Positions 7,572 to 15,102 of a DNA stretch of 21,317 nucleotides are shown one piece after another. The position numbers and the translations under genes are program-made. How positions within the stretch are numbered: position 1 is the stretch's first letter; each line of letters opens with the position of its first letter. The stretch lies in NCBI GenBank assembly GCA_007131745.1, contig SLPX01000262.1:1-21317 (forward strand). The letters are read 5' to 3'. The DNA comes from Myxococcales bacterium. GTDB lineage: Bacteria > Myxococcota > Polyangia > HGW-17 > SLPX01. Below the pieces are notes generated by a model that saw only the letters and a list, made by a program, of their open reading frames with translations, had not been told where the DNA came from and made no database searches.

Positions 7572-8750
7572 CTATTTCTCCGAGTCCTTTGAATTCCCTC
7601 CCTCCGGTTGATTGATATTAAAACCGTTGTCTATGTTTTCACCATGTTCCTCCACCAACGCTGCCAGTTTCTTCAGTGTATTGCTTATTTCTTTTATGCC
7701 GTCGGTTTTTTTTGAATCCTGGATGGCCGTTTCCATCCTGGTGATATGTCTTTCAACAATTGCCATTCTTCCACCAAGAGAGGTAAGCAATCTTTGTGCA
7801 ACTTCCATGCGGCCATCCAGATCGTCTGAATTCTGTGACAGGGATCGAAGCTTCTTGTCCACGATTGATCCTAAGCGGTTCTGAATTTCTTCGACTCTGT
7901 CAGAAATAGAAGAAACAGTTTTTTCGAGGCTTTCGATTTTTTCGACAAGTTCGATATGGTTTTTCTCGTGTTGTTTTTCGATGTCAGGTTCGTAGCCGTT
8001 GCTTGCCTCGGCCGTTATTTCTACATAGGGTGACTCTTCATGTTCGTCACGTGTAGGTTCCTCTGCAGATGGTTGGGTTTCGGATTCAGCCCGCATGATA
8101 TGTTCCAACAGGCCTTCTCCATCCAGCGGAATCTGTGAGGTGGTTTGAGGGGTTGCATTCGGATCCAGTGAAGTCTTAACACTCTGGAGTGTAAGCCGCG
8201 TTATCAGGCGTAATGTATCCACCACGCCTTGGCCGGTTGACGCTACCGTTTCAGTGTACGGGTAGTGCTCAAAATTCAGCGACGAAGCCAGTTCTTCAAC
8301 GCTTAGGGCATTGGGTAAATCTCTCTTATTGTATTGTATCACCACCGGAAGGTCTTCCAGGTCTATGGATTGCTCGGCCAGGTTTTCACGGAGGTTGGAG
8401 AAGCTGAACTTGTTTTGTTCAATAAAGTCGTCTTGAGAGTCGGCTACAAACACGATGCCGTCTACTCCACCAAGAACTTGTTTCCGAGTGTTGTTGTATC
8501 TTACCTGGCCAGGGACGGTGTAGAGCTGGATCTTGACATCGAAACCTCTTATTTTTCCAAGGTCCACGGGCATCCAGTCAAAGAAGAGTGTACGGTCGCC
8601 TGTTGTGTCCAACACCATCAAATCACCGCGACGACTCTTGTCCATTTGTCGACTGAGCGTTTCCAGTGACGTGGTCTTTCCGGATAGACCCGGGCCGTAA
8701 AACACGATTTTAATCTGAAGTGTTCTGTCAATCGTATCCACAAGAGGCAT
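7572..8750 (-). CDS. MglA-like small GTPase with C-terminal coiled-coil extension
   Basis: Residues 1-195 closely follow MglA, the Ras-like polarity GTPase of Myxococcus. Conserved landmarks are the P-loop GPGLSGKTT (19-27), GDRTLFFD with the intrinsic arginine finger Arg53, YTVPGQ with Gln82, GVDGIVFVADSQ, and the NKRD guanine-specificity motif (141-144). MglA is normally about 195 residues long; this protein has 392. The extra part is a Pro/Glu-rich linker (196-258) and a long heptad-like region (about 260-372, for example ELVEKIESLEKTVSSISDRV) that should form a coiled coil. No MglB-type activating protein gene is in the window. The kinase gene lies 80 bases downstream on the same strand. 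GAGG nine bases before the ATG may serve as the ribosome binding site. The inferred role is a nucleotide switch that recruits partners or oligomerises through its tail. Confidence 0.95.
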   Translation of the reverse strand: MPLVDTIDRTLQIKIVFYGPGLSGKTTSLETLSRQMDKSRRGDLMVLDTTGDRTLFFDWMPVDLGKIRGFDVKIQLYTVPGQVRYNNTRKQVLGGVDGIVFVADSQDDFIEQNKFSFSNLRENLAEQSIDLEDLPVVIQYNKRDLPNALSVEELASSLNFEHYPYTETVASTGQGVVDTLRLITRLTLQSVKTSLDPNATPQTTSQIPLDGEGLLEHIMRAESETQPSAEEPTRDEHEESPYVEITAEASNGYEPDIEKQHEKNHIELVEKIESLEKTVSSISDRVEEIQNRLGSIVDKKLRSLSQNSDDLDGRMEVAQRLLTSLGGRMAIVERHITRMETAIQDSKKTDGIKEISNTLKKLAALVEEHGENIDNGFNINQPEGGNSKDSEK

Positions 8751-9122
8751 GTATTTTAACCTCGCAAAAGTTTCATGTGGGACTCGATAAGAAAAACGGT
8801 TTCAAGGGAACAATTTTCATGTATTCGTTTCACCAATTGCGATCCGGGCCTCTAATAATCACCGTTTGTCTTTCATCAAAACACTTATTCGCAAAAACGG
8901 TGAACCCTTGAACTCGAAAAGATTATCACGAGGCCGATTATCTCTCAAGAGGGATAAAAAACCTTAGAGGGCGACTTCTTCAACATGACGAGCTTTTTCC
9001 TTTAACAAGTCGCAACGTTCGTCGTCCGGCTGATGATTGGGCTAATCCCGGCTTATTCCTCCACTGTCTGTGGGCCTTGGTTGCAGTTGGTTAAAGCTGG
9101 TTGTTGGTGCTACAATCTCTTC
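8751..9122. other. Divergent intergenic region, no gene seen
   Basis: These 372 bases lie between the starts of the minus-strand GTPase gene and the plus-strand SRAP gene, so they should contain both promoters. No strong promoter pair was found on either strand. The stretch has an eight-base inverted repeat (TTCAAGGG near 8800, CCCTTGAA near 8905), but the arms are too far apart for a simple hairpin. Short ORFs here lack ribosome binding sites and protein-like composition. Confidence 0.4.
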
Positions 9123-9872
9123 ATGTGCGGGCGATTTGTTACAGGAGCAGATGAATCAACGTGGTCGGAATACAGCAGGATGTTGACTCTCACCACCCGG
9201 GTCCAACACCTTGAAAAGAGGGATTGTTTTCCAGGATCAATGGTTTCGGTGATACGTTGGGTCGACCCTTCAAACCCCGTGAAAAACGGGTCTCCTAAGC
9301 CCGGCCGAGAACCGTCGAACAGCAAGGGCAAGGGTGAGGGTGATCCGTTCAAAAACAAAGAACGGGAGTTGGTGCGGATGAAATGGGGATTCATTCCTTC
9401 TCCGGCTCTCAAAAAACGCGGGGTGCGGTTGATTTTTAACTTGCGTGCAGACCGTCTGCAAGAGACATTTCCCCGTCTTTTGGTGTCCCAGCGCTGCGTG
9501 GTGCCTGTTTCAGGATTTTACGAATGGAAAAAAGTCTCGCATGGAAGGGGGAAAAAGCAGGGATACTTGATTCGTCCGGAGGGTCGTCCCCTGTTTTCTT
9601 TGGCAGGAGTGTGGATGTGTTCGGCGGAGCGAACGACTGATGCGGAGTTGGAGTTCAGCTTGATCACAACCGGGCCCAATGATCAGGTCGCCGCCATACA
9701 TAATCGTATGCCCGTGATTCTTGCAGGCGAAGATGCAAACCTGTGGCTGGATTCAGGGGGTGAACCGGGGGTTTTCGACGAATTGGTGAAGCCGTATCCG
9801 CACGAAATGAGCATTCAGGCACTTGATGATAAAAAAACAACCTCACAATTACCTTTGTTCGAGGGCATTTGA
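9123..9872 (+). CDS. SRAP-domain protein (YedK/HMCES type) that shields abasic DNA sites
   Basis: The 249-residue protein begins MCGRFVTG. In this family Cys2, exposed after Met removal, forms a covalent thiazolidine link with abasic sites in single-stranded DNA. That fixes the start at 9123, although the frame is open back to 9033. Other active-site residues are present: Asn106 in FNLRAD, Glu134 in GFYEW, and His193 in AIHNRMPV. The family core reads RMKWGFIP, CVVPVSGFYEW and SLAGVW. Between the N-terminal strands and RMKWGFIP is a hydrophilic insert of about 30 residues (49-80) rich in Lys, Gly, Pro and Ser. Compact relatives have a shorter loop there. The gene stands alone, diverging from the GTPase-kinase pair, which fits a general genome-maintenance role. 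Confidence 0.96.
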   Translation: MCGRFVTGADESTWSEYSRMLTLTTRVQHLEKRDCFPGSMVSVIRWVDPSNPVKNGSPKPGREPSNSKGKGEGDPFKNKERELVRMKWGFIPSPALKKRGVRLIFNLRADRLQETFPRLLVSQRCVVPVSGFYEWKKVSHGRGKKQGYLIRPEGRPLFSLAGVWMCSAERTTDAELEFSLITTGPNDQVAAIHNRMPVILAGEDANLWLDSGGEPGVFDELVKPYPHEMSIQALDDKKTTSQLPLFEGI

Positions 9873-10048
9873 TATTACAGCCAAAATAGAGCCTGCGAAG
9901 ACCATGACCTCTGCATATTCGGGAACGGGCGAGCCGGTTCGTTCACGGCAGCGGACAAACAGCCGAGCGCAGGGGGTGCCGAGGCCTTGTTTTCGCAGGT
10001 TCGGAATATGTCGTGCTAAAATGACTGCACTCCTTTTGAACCATGTTC
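9873..10048. other. Short unexplained G+C-richer gap
   Basis: No gene is visible. Two inverted pairs are interleaved: CCTGCGAA near 9890 with TTCGCAGG near 9995, and CATATTC near 9917 with GAATATG near 10003. The A-B-A'-B' order could form a pseudoknot-like fold but may be chance. The promoter of the next gene begins at 10049. Confidence 0.3.
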
Positions 10049-10077
10049 TTGTCTGGTCTTGAGAGTTGGGGTATGAT
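10049..10077 (+). promoter_or_regulatory. Sigma-70-type promoter of the small secreted protein gene
   Basis: TTGTCT (-35), a spacer of exactly 17 bases, then TATGAT (-10, five of six consensus bases). Transcription would start near 10084, about 12 bases before the AGGAGG ribosome binding site at 10096-10101. The spacing to both elements is good. Confidence 0.5.
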
Positions 10078-10107
10078 AAAATTTGAACAGAGAACAGGAG
10101 GCGAGAC

Positions 10108-10404
10108 GTGAAAAAGTTGGTTGCTCTTATGTTCGGGCTTGTCATGATCCTTGGAGGATTGAGCCATGTTCGTGCGGATGGATGCTATATCTGCAAGGAA
10201 GGTGGGCATGTCAGGTACAGAGGTTCCGACACCTTTGCTAAACGTAGGGAAGCCCAAAAGAAATGCAATTGTACCGTTGTAGGAACCACTTCTTCTTGTT
10301 CCAACCCGAAGTGCACGGTGAGCGTGGTGAACATACCGATGATGCCGCTTTCTAATGGAAAGCGGTGGGCCGTGCAAGTTAATGTCACCCATTGTTCACG
10401 GTAG
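10108..10404 (+). CDS. Small secreted cysteine-rich protein, unknown function
   Basis: The 98-residue product starts at a GTG placed six bases after a perfect AGGAGG, which makes the start convincing. MKKLVALMFGLVMILGGLSHVRA is a clear signal peptide with probable cleavage after Ala23 and no lipobox. The mature part of about 75 residues has seven cysteines (26, 29, 53, 55, 64, 69, 96), including CYIC and CNC pairs, plus a basic segment KRREAQKK. Disulfides in the periplasm or outside the cell are likely; the odd number leaves one free cysteine or an intermolecular bond. No family was recognised. Its own promoter and leader suggest independent expression. It ends 30 bases from the convergent birA gene. 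Confidence 0.8.
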   Translation: MKKLVALMFGLVMILGGLSHVRADGCYICKEGGHVRYRGSDTFAKRREAQKKCNCTVVGTTSSCSNPKCTVSVVNIPMMPLSNGKRWAVQVNVTHCSR

Positions 10405-10434
10405 TGAGAGGCGCTTGTTTCGAGGTGGTTTCGG

Positions 10435-11298
10435 TTAAACAGGCACTACGAGGTCCCCGGATAGAATTCTTTCAATACCGCCGTTTTTCGTTTTAAGCAG
10501 CAAAGCTCCGTCGATATCCAGGTTCACGGCCAAACCCTCGATAGGACCCTTGTGTGTTTTGATGGTGACGGTTTGTCCAAGTATATTGGGCCGGCTTTTC
10601 CAGGTTTCAAGAATTTCGACAGGTCCGTTTCGGAGCAAAACTCCGTACCAATACTCCATTTTTTCCAAAAGAACGGACGCAAGGATTTCCCGTGAGTGGG
10701 AACGACCGGTGCAAATCCTGAGTGAAGTTGAAGTAGCTTGCAATTCATTCGGGAAATCAAGGATGTTTACATTGATACCAATGCCCGCAACTATCCAGTC
10801 GGTTCTTTGAGATACAGCGTTGATTTCCGTCAGAATTCCACACAATTTCTTGTTTTCCACGGTCAGGTCGTTCGGCCATTTCAAGGTCGGGGTGAGCCCG
10901 GATTCTTGTTCCAAGGTTTCCGCCGCGGCCACAGCCCATGCCAGGGTGATCGGCGGCGCCTTGTCGGGTGGAATAGGGGGCCTGACCAAAACCGACAGGT
11001 ACAGGTTGACACCCGGGGGAGAATGCCATTTTCGGCTTCCCCGTCCGCGACCTTCGGTTTGTTCATCCGCTACTACAGTCGTTCCATGGGGAGCGCCGGT
11101 TTTTGCCATCTCAATGATGGCTGCATTGGTGGATGGGAGCGATTGGAAGACGTGCAGGCACAGGCCGAAAAATTCGGTTTTCAGGTGACGACTGATCGGT
11201 TCGGCATTGAGAAATCCGCTTTCCGGACACCCCGTTCCTGAACGAGTGTTGTATTCATTTGAATGGGTGTTCTGCTTGTTGTTGAAAAAGGGACTCAT
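10435..11298 (-). CDS. birA: Biotin--[acetyl-CoA-carboxylase] ligase (BirA, class I)
   Basis: This enzyme activates biotin with ATP and attaches it to a lysine of biotin carrier protein, needed for acetyl-CoA carboxylase and fatty acid synthesis. Visible motifs are the STN site near 56, the biotinyl-AMP loop GRGRGSRKWHSP (83-94), KWPNDL (140-145), KLCGIL (151-156) and GIGINVN (172-178). A C-terminal SH3-like part follows (LGQTVTIKTHKGPIEGLAVNLDIDGALLL). There is no N-terminal winged-helix DNA-binding domain, so this is a monofunctional ligase, not a repressor. The first 35 residues do not resemble the family. No better in-frame start was found downstream, so ATG 11298 is kept. It begins 14 bases after the nadC stop, suggesting translational linkage with nadC. 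Confidence 0.95.
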   Translation of the reverse strand: MSPFFNNKQNTHSNEYNTRSGTGCPESGFLNAEPISRHLKTEFFGLCLHVFQSLPSTNAAIIEMAKTGAPHGTTVVADEQTEGRGRGSRKWHSPPGVNLYLSVLVRPPIPPDKAPPITLAWAVAAAETLEQESGLTPTLKWPNDLTVENKKLCGILTEINAVSQRTDWIVAGIGINVNILDFPNELQATSTSLRICTGRSHSREILASVLLEKMEYWYGVLLRNGPVEILETWKSRPNILGQTVTIKTHKGPIEGLAVNLDIDGALLLKTKNGGIERILSGDLVVPV

Positions 11299-11312
11299 GT
11301 GTTGTCAAAAAC

Positions 11313-12167
11313 TCAAGTGGATGCTTGGAGATCCATCGCGAGATCCACGGCGGGCGCGGAATGGGTGAGCCTGCCTATGGAAATCATGTTGACTCCTGTC
11401 ATTGCAATACCCGCTATCGTGTCGATGTTGATTCCTCCGGAGGCTTCCGTAAGTGCTCGGCCCTTGGCTTTTTCAACCGAAGCGGCGATTTCTTCAATTG
11501 ACATGTTGTCCAACAACACGATGTCCGCCCCTGCGTCCAAAGCTTGATCCAATTCATCCATGGTTCGTACTTCAACTTCGATTCTGAGTCCGTGAGGCGC
11601 AAGCTTCCGCGCTCTGCAAACGGTTTCCCAGACCGAACCGCACGCGGCGATGTGATTGTCCTTGATGAGTATTCCGGAACCCAGGTCCATCCTATGGTTT
11701 TGACCGCCGCCTTTTGCAACGGCATACTTGTCGAGTACGCGCCAACCCGGAATAGTTTTTCGGGTGTCGACGACCTTTGCCTGTGCGCCCGTGGCAGTTA
11801 CTATTCGAACGTATTTTCTGGTTATGGTGGCCACTCCACTCATCCTCATCAGAAAATCCAGGGCGAGACGTTCCGCTGCAAGAAGGCAGGCCGTCGGCCC
11901 GGATATAAGAGCGACTTCCTGCCCTTTGGAAACATCATCTCCGTCGGCTGCAAGCGGCGAAAACTGGAGGGACGGGTCCACCCTTGCAAAAACATAGGCC
12001 GCGAGTTCCAGCCCGCAAATTACCAGATCCTGCCGCGCCGTTATCCTCGCCTGTGATTCCAACGGCTCGAGCATGACGCTTTGCGTCGTAATGTCTCCTC
12101 GTCCGAGATCTTCTTCGATCGCCAGCTCGACAAGTGCTTCCACGTGCGGTGTTATTGGGCAACCCAA
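11313..12167 (-). CDS. nadC: Nicotinate-nucleotide pyrophosphorylase (quinolinate phosphoribosyltransferase)
   Basis: NadC converts quinolinate and PRPP to nicotinate mononucleotide, CO2 and pyrophosphate in de novo NAD synthesis in the cytoplasm. With the TTG start at 12167 the protein has 284 residues, the normal family length. Motifs are EEDLGRGDITT (18-28), DTRKTIPGWRVLDKYAV (134-150), GGGQNHRMDLGSGILIKDNH (153-172), EVEV (197-200), LLDN (218-221) and EASGGI (241-246). They include the phosphate- and quinolinate-binding basic residues and the acidic cluster. An ATG 48 codons upstream (12311) would add a basic extension unlike the family. The TTG has an AAAGGAGG sequence five bases upstream, so it was chosen. 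birA follows 14 bases after the stop. Confidence 0.97.
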   Translation of the reverse strand: MGCPITPHVEALVELAIEEDLGRGDITTQSVMLEPLESQARITARQDLVICGLELAAYVFARVDPSLQFSPLAADGDDVSKGQEVALISGPTACLLAAERLALDFLMRMSGVATITRKYVRIVTATGAQAKVVDTRKTIPGWRVLDKYAVAKGGGQNHRMDLGSGILIKDNHIAACGSVWETVCRARKLAPHGLRIEVEVRTMDELDQALDAGADIVLLDNMSIEEIAASVEKAKGRALTEASGGINIDTIAGIAMTGVNMISIGRLTHSAPAVDLAMDLQAST

Positions 12168-12172
12168 GGAAT

Positions 12173-12180
12173 CCTCCTTT
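12173..12180 (-). promoter_or_regulatory. Strong ribosome binding site that fixes the TTG start of nadC
   Basis: On the minus strand AAAGGAGG lies five bases before TTG 12167. This near-perfect anti-16S match explains use of a rare start codon and decides against the upstream in-frame ATG. Confidence 0.85.
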
Positions 12181-12316
12181 GCGCGATGGATGTTGATCGC
12201 GTCTTTTCGTCGTGTATTACGACCCGTATTCCGCTCCGCCGCTGATTTTCGGGACATACATGCGGCATGAAAAGGTTTTCCCCGACCGATGTATGATCTT
12301 CGTAAACTCAAACTTC

Positions 12317-12322
12317 ATTATA
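12317..12322 (-). promoter_or_regulatory. Candidate -10 box upstream of nadC
   Basis: A perfect TATAAT on the minus strand sits in an A+T-rich stretch (about 12315-12345) in the gap between the CPBP gene end and nadC. The -35 position reads TTCCAT, a poor match, and the leader would be about 140 bases. It is plausible as a promoter for nadC-birA but weakly supported. Confidence 0.35.
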
Positions 12323-12367
12323 TATTGAAATATTATGTTATGGAAGGTGATTTCCTTCGGCCGCTTT

Positions 12368-13177
12368 TTACAACAACTCAATGGGTGGAAAGAAACTGTT
12401 ATCCACGACGATCATAAATATGTTGCAGCTTGCGTGAAATATCACAGGCGCTGCAATGGAACCGGTGGCTTCCCGCAGATAACCGAATGCCAACGCGGGA
12501 ATCGCAACCGCCAGCCTCAGAGGGTTGAAGTCTACGAAGAAATGTCCAAGGCCGAAGAGGGCAGCTTGTACAACCCATGCCCAGCCAAGATCAACACCCA
12601 GAATCCGCCGTCTTCCTTTCCACAATTCGTTCAGGGATCCCTGTACGTATCCGCGGAAAAAAACCTCTTCGGGCAGTGAAACAACGAGCAATTCGGCCAG
12701 AATGAGTTCCCAAAATGCGGGCGGAAGTATAATTTTTACTTCCGTTATCCCTCCGGCGAAACCGCGGCAATCTCTTCCGAGGGTTCCAAGCAAGGAAATG
12801 TCTTTGCCGCATACAAGTGTGTAGTAACCGATGTAAAAACCGAGAAATATGCTCAAGACAATCGCTGAAGCGCATAGACCCCAAATAAGGTTTTTCGAGA
12901 CAGGGCGCAATGTAATACCGAAGTCGGAGAGTTCCCTTTCGTTTTTCCAGATTCGCCATGCAGCACCGTAAATAAACAATACAGCGGCTATGCCGCCGAG
13001 ATTCCTGTTTATCCACGGTACATGGGAGCCTGCATGATAAAGAACCGACAAGGCAAGGGTTACAAGGCCGAAGACAACGAAGACTTCACTCGGTAGAATG
13101 CGCTTTGAAGATCCGTTCTTATCCGAAGAGTCTCGAGGTTCGATTTCATCGATTGGTTGTTTGTTTTTGGAATTCAT
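12368..13177 (-). CDS. CPBP-family intramembrane glutamic protease (CAAX/Abi type)
   Basis: The 269-residue integral membrane protein has about six to eight hydrophobic segments after a charged N-terminal tail of about 30 residues. The three family motifs are intact: EEVFFR (Glu170, Glu171, Arg175), FGLGH (Phe208, His212) and HASCN (His248, Asn252). These form the active site of Rce1-like intramembrane proteases, which cut near a prenylated or sorted C terminus or act in immunity and secretion. ATG 13177 was chosen because the longer frame overlaps the upstream gene; it starts eight bases after that gene's stop and has no clear ribosome binding site, suggesting translational coupling. Some myxococcal members (myxosortases) process C-terminal sorting tails, but no such tail was seen on any protein in this window. 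The substrate is unknown. Confidence 0.92.
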   Translation of the reverse strand: MNSKNKQPIDEIEPRDSSDKNGSSKRILPSEVFVVFGLVTLALSVLYHAGSHVPWINRNLGGIAAVLFIYGAAWRIWKNERELSDFGITLRPVSKNLIWGLCASAIVLSIFLGFYIGYYTLVCGKDISLLGTLGRDCRGFAGGITEVKIILPPAFWELILAELLVVSLPEEVFFRGYVQGSLNELWKGRRRILGVDLGWAWVVQAALFGLGHFFVDFNPLRLAVAIPALAFGYLREATGSIAAPVIFHASCNIFMIVVDNSFFPPIELL

Positions 13178-13185
13178 GCTTGTGG

Positions 13186-14982
13186 TTATAATACAAATGC
13201 CAGGCGGGCCTGCAGGCTGAAGACACCGTGGGAACGATAATCCGCCCTTACCTGGGATCCGAAAAGAAGGTAACCGGCCTCCAGCCTGAGCAGCATATGT
13301 CTCAATGTATCGTCGCCCATCCCCCACTTGATGTCAAAACCCAAATCGGCTTCAGTGCCTATGTGGCGTCCTCGGTTTTGTGGGAAAAAATAGCCGTCCT
13401 GTCGATGAGACCACGCAGTTAAAACACCCAATCGCATGGTAAATGATTCCATGAATTCAAGGCTTGCCGTGGGCATAAAATAGAATGAGTTCAAAACTCC
13501 TCCGGTAGTGTGACCTCCATAGGTTTCCATGCGGGGTGCAACCGATGCGGGCGGTGGATAGGCCAAAGCCCTCACCGAGGCAGACCTTTGGCGCAGGAAT
13601 TCGCTATACATAATGAGCCCGACGTTGTGATCCGGGTGCATGGCTCGTTCCCTGAACGTGTTGTCATCGTATGTGCCGTCACCCGAAGCTTGACCGCCTT
13701 CTATTTTGAAATTGAAGGGCCGCAATACCCTCGTGGTTGCGCGAACCGCCCAGCCGTGAATCCGCACCCGATTGATATCATCCCCCACGGCTACGGCATC
13801 GGGTTCAACACTTCCGGATACGAAATAAGCCTCACCCTCGAGATCAAAAAGACGTCCAAGCCTGATGTTCAAATAGGGGTCGACAATAAAGAGATCTGAG
13901 TGTGTGCCGCATTCGGGGATGCCTATCTCCCAATTGCAGTCGTGTGGAATCAATCGCCCGCTTTCGTTATCCCACAACCTTATCACGTTTTTCATTCTTC
14001 TTTGGCGCCGATAAGCAAAGTATAGACCAGCGGTTACGTGATTGGGGCCCCATTTTTTTACAAACGGTATTCCGTCGGCGAAATTCCTCCAGCGATAGAG
14101 GAGCATCCCCACGTGTTCATCGACCCCTGATGCCTGGCGACTCAAAAAAGTCTTGTCGCCGTATGGGCGTCTCATGTCCATCGGGTATCCGGTGGAAAAC
14201 GGTTCTTCCACGATTCTGCTAAAAGCGTATCCCGCGATGAGTTCGTGATTGGTCTTTTTTGTTTTATCACGGCGCCCCCGCATGAAATCGTAAAGCTGAA
14301 ACACGTCGCTGGAGACCTGAAAGCGGTCGAAGATGGTGGGGAAATGATTGTCTCCGAAATCGTCATCGATTCCCGCCCTGTGAGTCAATAAATTCCCTCC
14401 ATGGTTCAAAAGAAGTCCCATGCCCCAGTGAACCGGCATCCTGCCCACCTTGATTTCCAAGACGCCAAGCTGAAGCCGCATAAACACTGTGGTCAGTTGT
14501 ATGGAAGGAACATCCTGTCCGAACAAGCCCGTTGAAGATGGTGTTTGCGCAAAAAGCGCTGTTTGGCTCAAACCGGCGTTGTCCCCCCAAAGAACATCTC
14601 TCAATCCGTCGAATCTCAGGTTTACATCGGCGATTCTTCCCAGTGACGCCCTTGGCTCCCATCGGACGTGGTGGGTAAGGTACTGAGTGTGTTGTATCGA
14701 TTCACGCAAAGCGTTATGTGTTCCGGGCAGGACGTGATTCTCCAGGTTCGCCAGATTGTTCATGTACACGAAACGGCTCCAGTAATAGCCATCGTGCTGA
14801 AAATCCATGGAAGGCAGACGCCTGCGTGCATGCGCGGGTTTCGCGGACAACGCCGACAAGGCGGAAATACTCAAAAGGACACATATCACTAATTTCCACG
14901 CAGACAAGAAAGCGCTCTCCCGCACTGAACGAAACAGGTTTATCCTGCTTTCGGAATTATTAAACGACCTGTCAGCAGTCAT
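13186..14982 (-). CDS. Probable outer-membrane beta-barrel protein
   Basis: The 598-residue protein has an N-terminal signal peptide: a long charged lead, hydrophobic core LVICVLLSISALSALS, and probable cleavage after AHA (residue 52). ATG 14982 has GGGAG seven bases upstream, while the frame is open to 15081 without such a site. The mature part is rich in aromatic residues and alternating short strands (for example VFMRLQLGVLEIKVGRMPVHWGMGLLLNHGG). It ends HGVFSLQARLAFVL, an alternating strand as expected for the last strand of a barrel. It resembles porin-like families of myxobacteria, possibly the TIGR04551 group, but that name is from memory and unverified. The CPBP protease gene follows after eight bases, so the two probably form an operon. 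The transported substrate, if any, is unknown. Confidence 0.8.
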   Translation of the reverse strand: MTADRSFNNSESRINLFRSVRESAFLSAWKLVICVLLSISALSALSAKPAHARRRLPSMDFQHDGYYWSRFVYMNNLANLENHVLPGTHNALRESIQHTQYLTHHVRWEPRASLGRIADVNLRFDGLRDVLWGDNAGLSQTALFAQTPSSTGLFGQDVPSIQLTTVFMRLQLGVLEIKVGRMPVHWGMGLLLNHGGNLLTHRAGIDDDFGDNHFPTIFDRFQVSSDVFQLYDFMRGRRDKTKKTNHELIAGYAFSRIVEEPFSTGYPMDMRRPYGDKTFLSRQASGVDEHVGMLLYRWRNFADGIPFVKKWGPNHVTAGLYFAYRRQRRMKNVIRLWDNESGRLIPHDCNWEIGIPECGTHSDLFIVDPYLNIRLGRLFDLEGEAYFVSGSVEPDAVAVGDDINRVRIHGWAVRATTRVLRPFNFKIEGGQASGDGTYDDNTFRERAMHPDHNVGLIMYSEFLRQRSASVRALAYPPPASVAPRMETYGGHTTGGVLNSFYFMPTASLEFMESFTMRLGVLTAWSHRQDGYFFPQNRGRHIGTEADLGFDIKWGMGDDTLRHMLLRLEAGYLLFGSQVRADYRSHGVFSLQARLAFVL

Positions 14983-15102
14983 GGGCGATCTCCCGGTGAA
15001 GTTTAAACCTTTGCCGTTTCGATGCCTCACGTATGTAAACAGGTTGCCATTGAATGGTGAACGGATCAAGTGTTGGTTCAATGCAGCGAAATCACAAATT
15101 GT

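Noticed and set aside
9943..10392. Minus-strand ORF of 149 codons
   Set aside because: It overlaps the small secreted protein gene, which has a strong ribosome binding site and signal peptide. The antisense product has no recognisable features.
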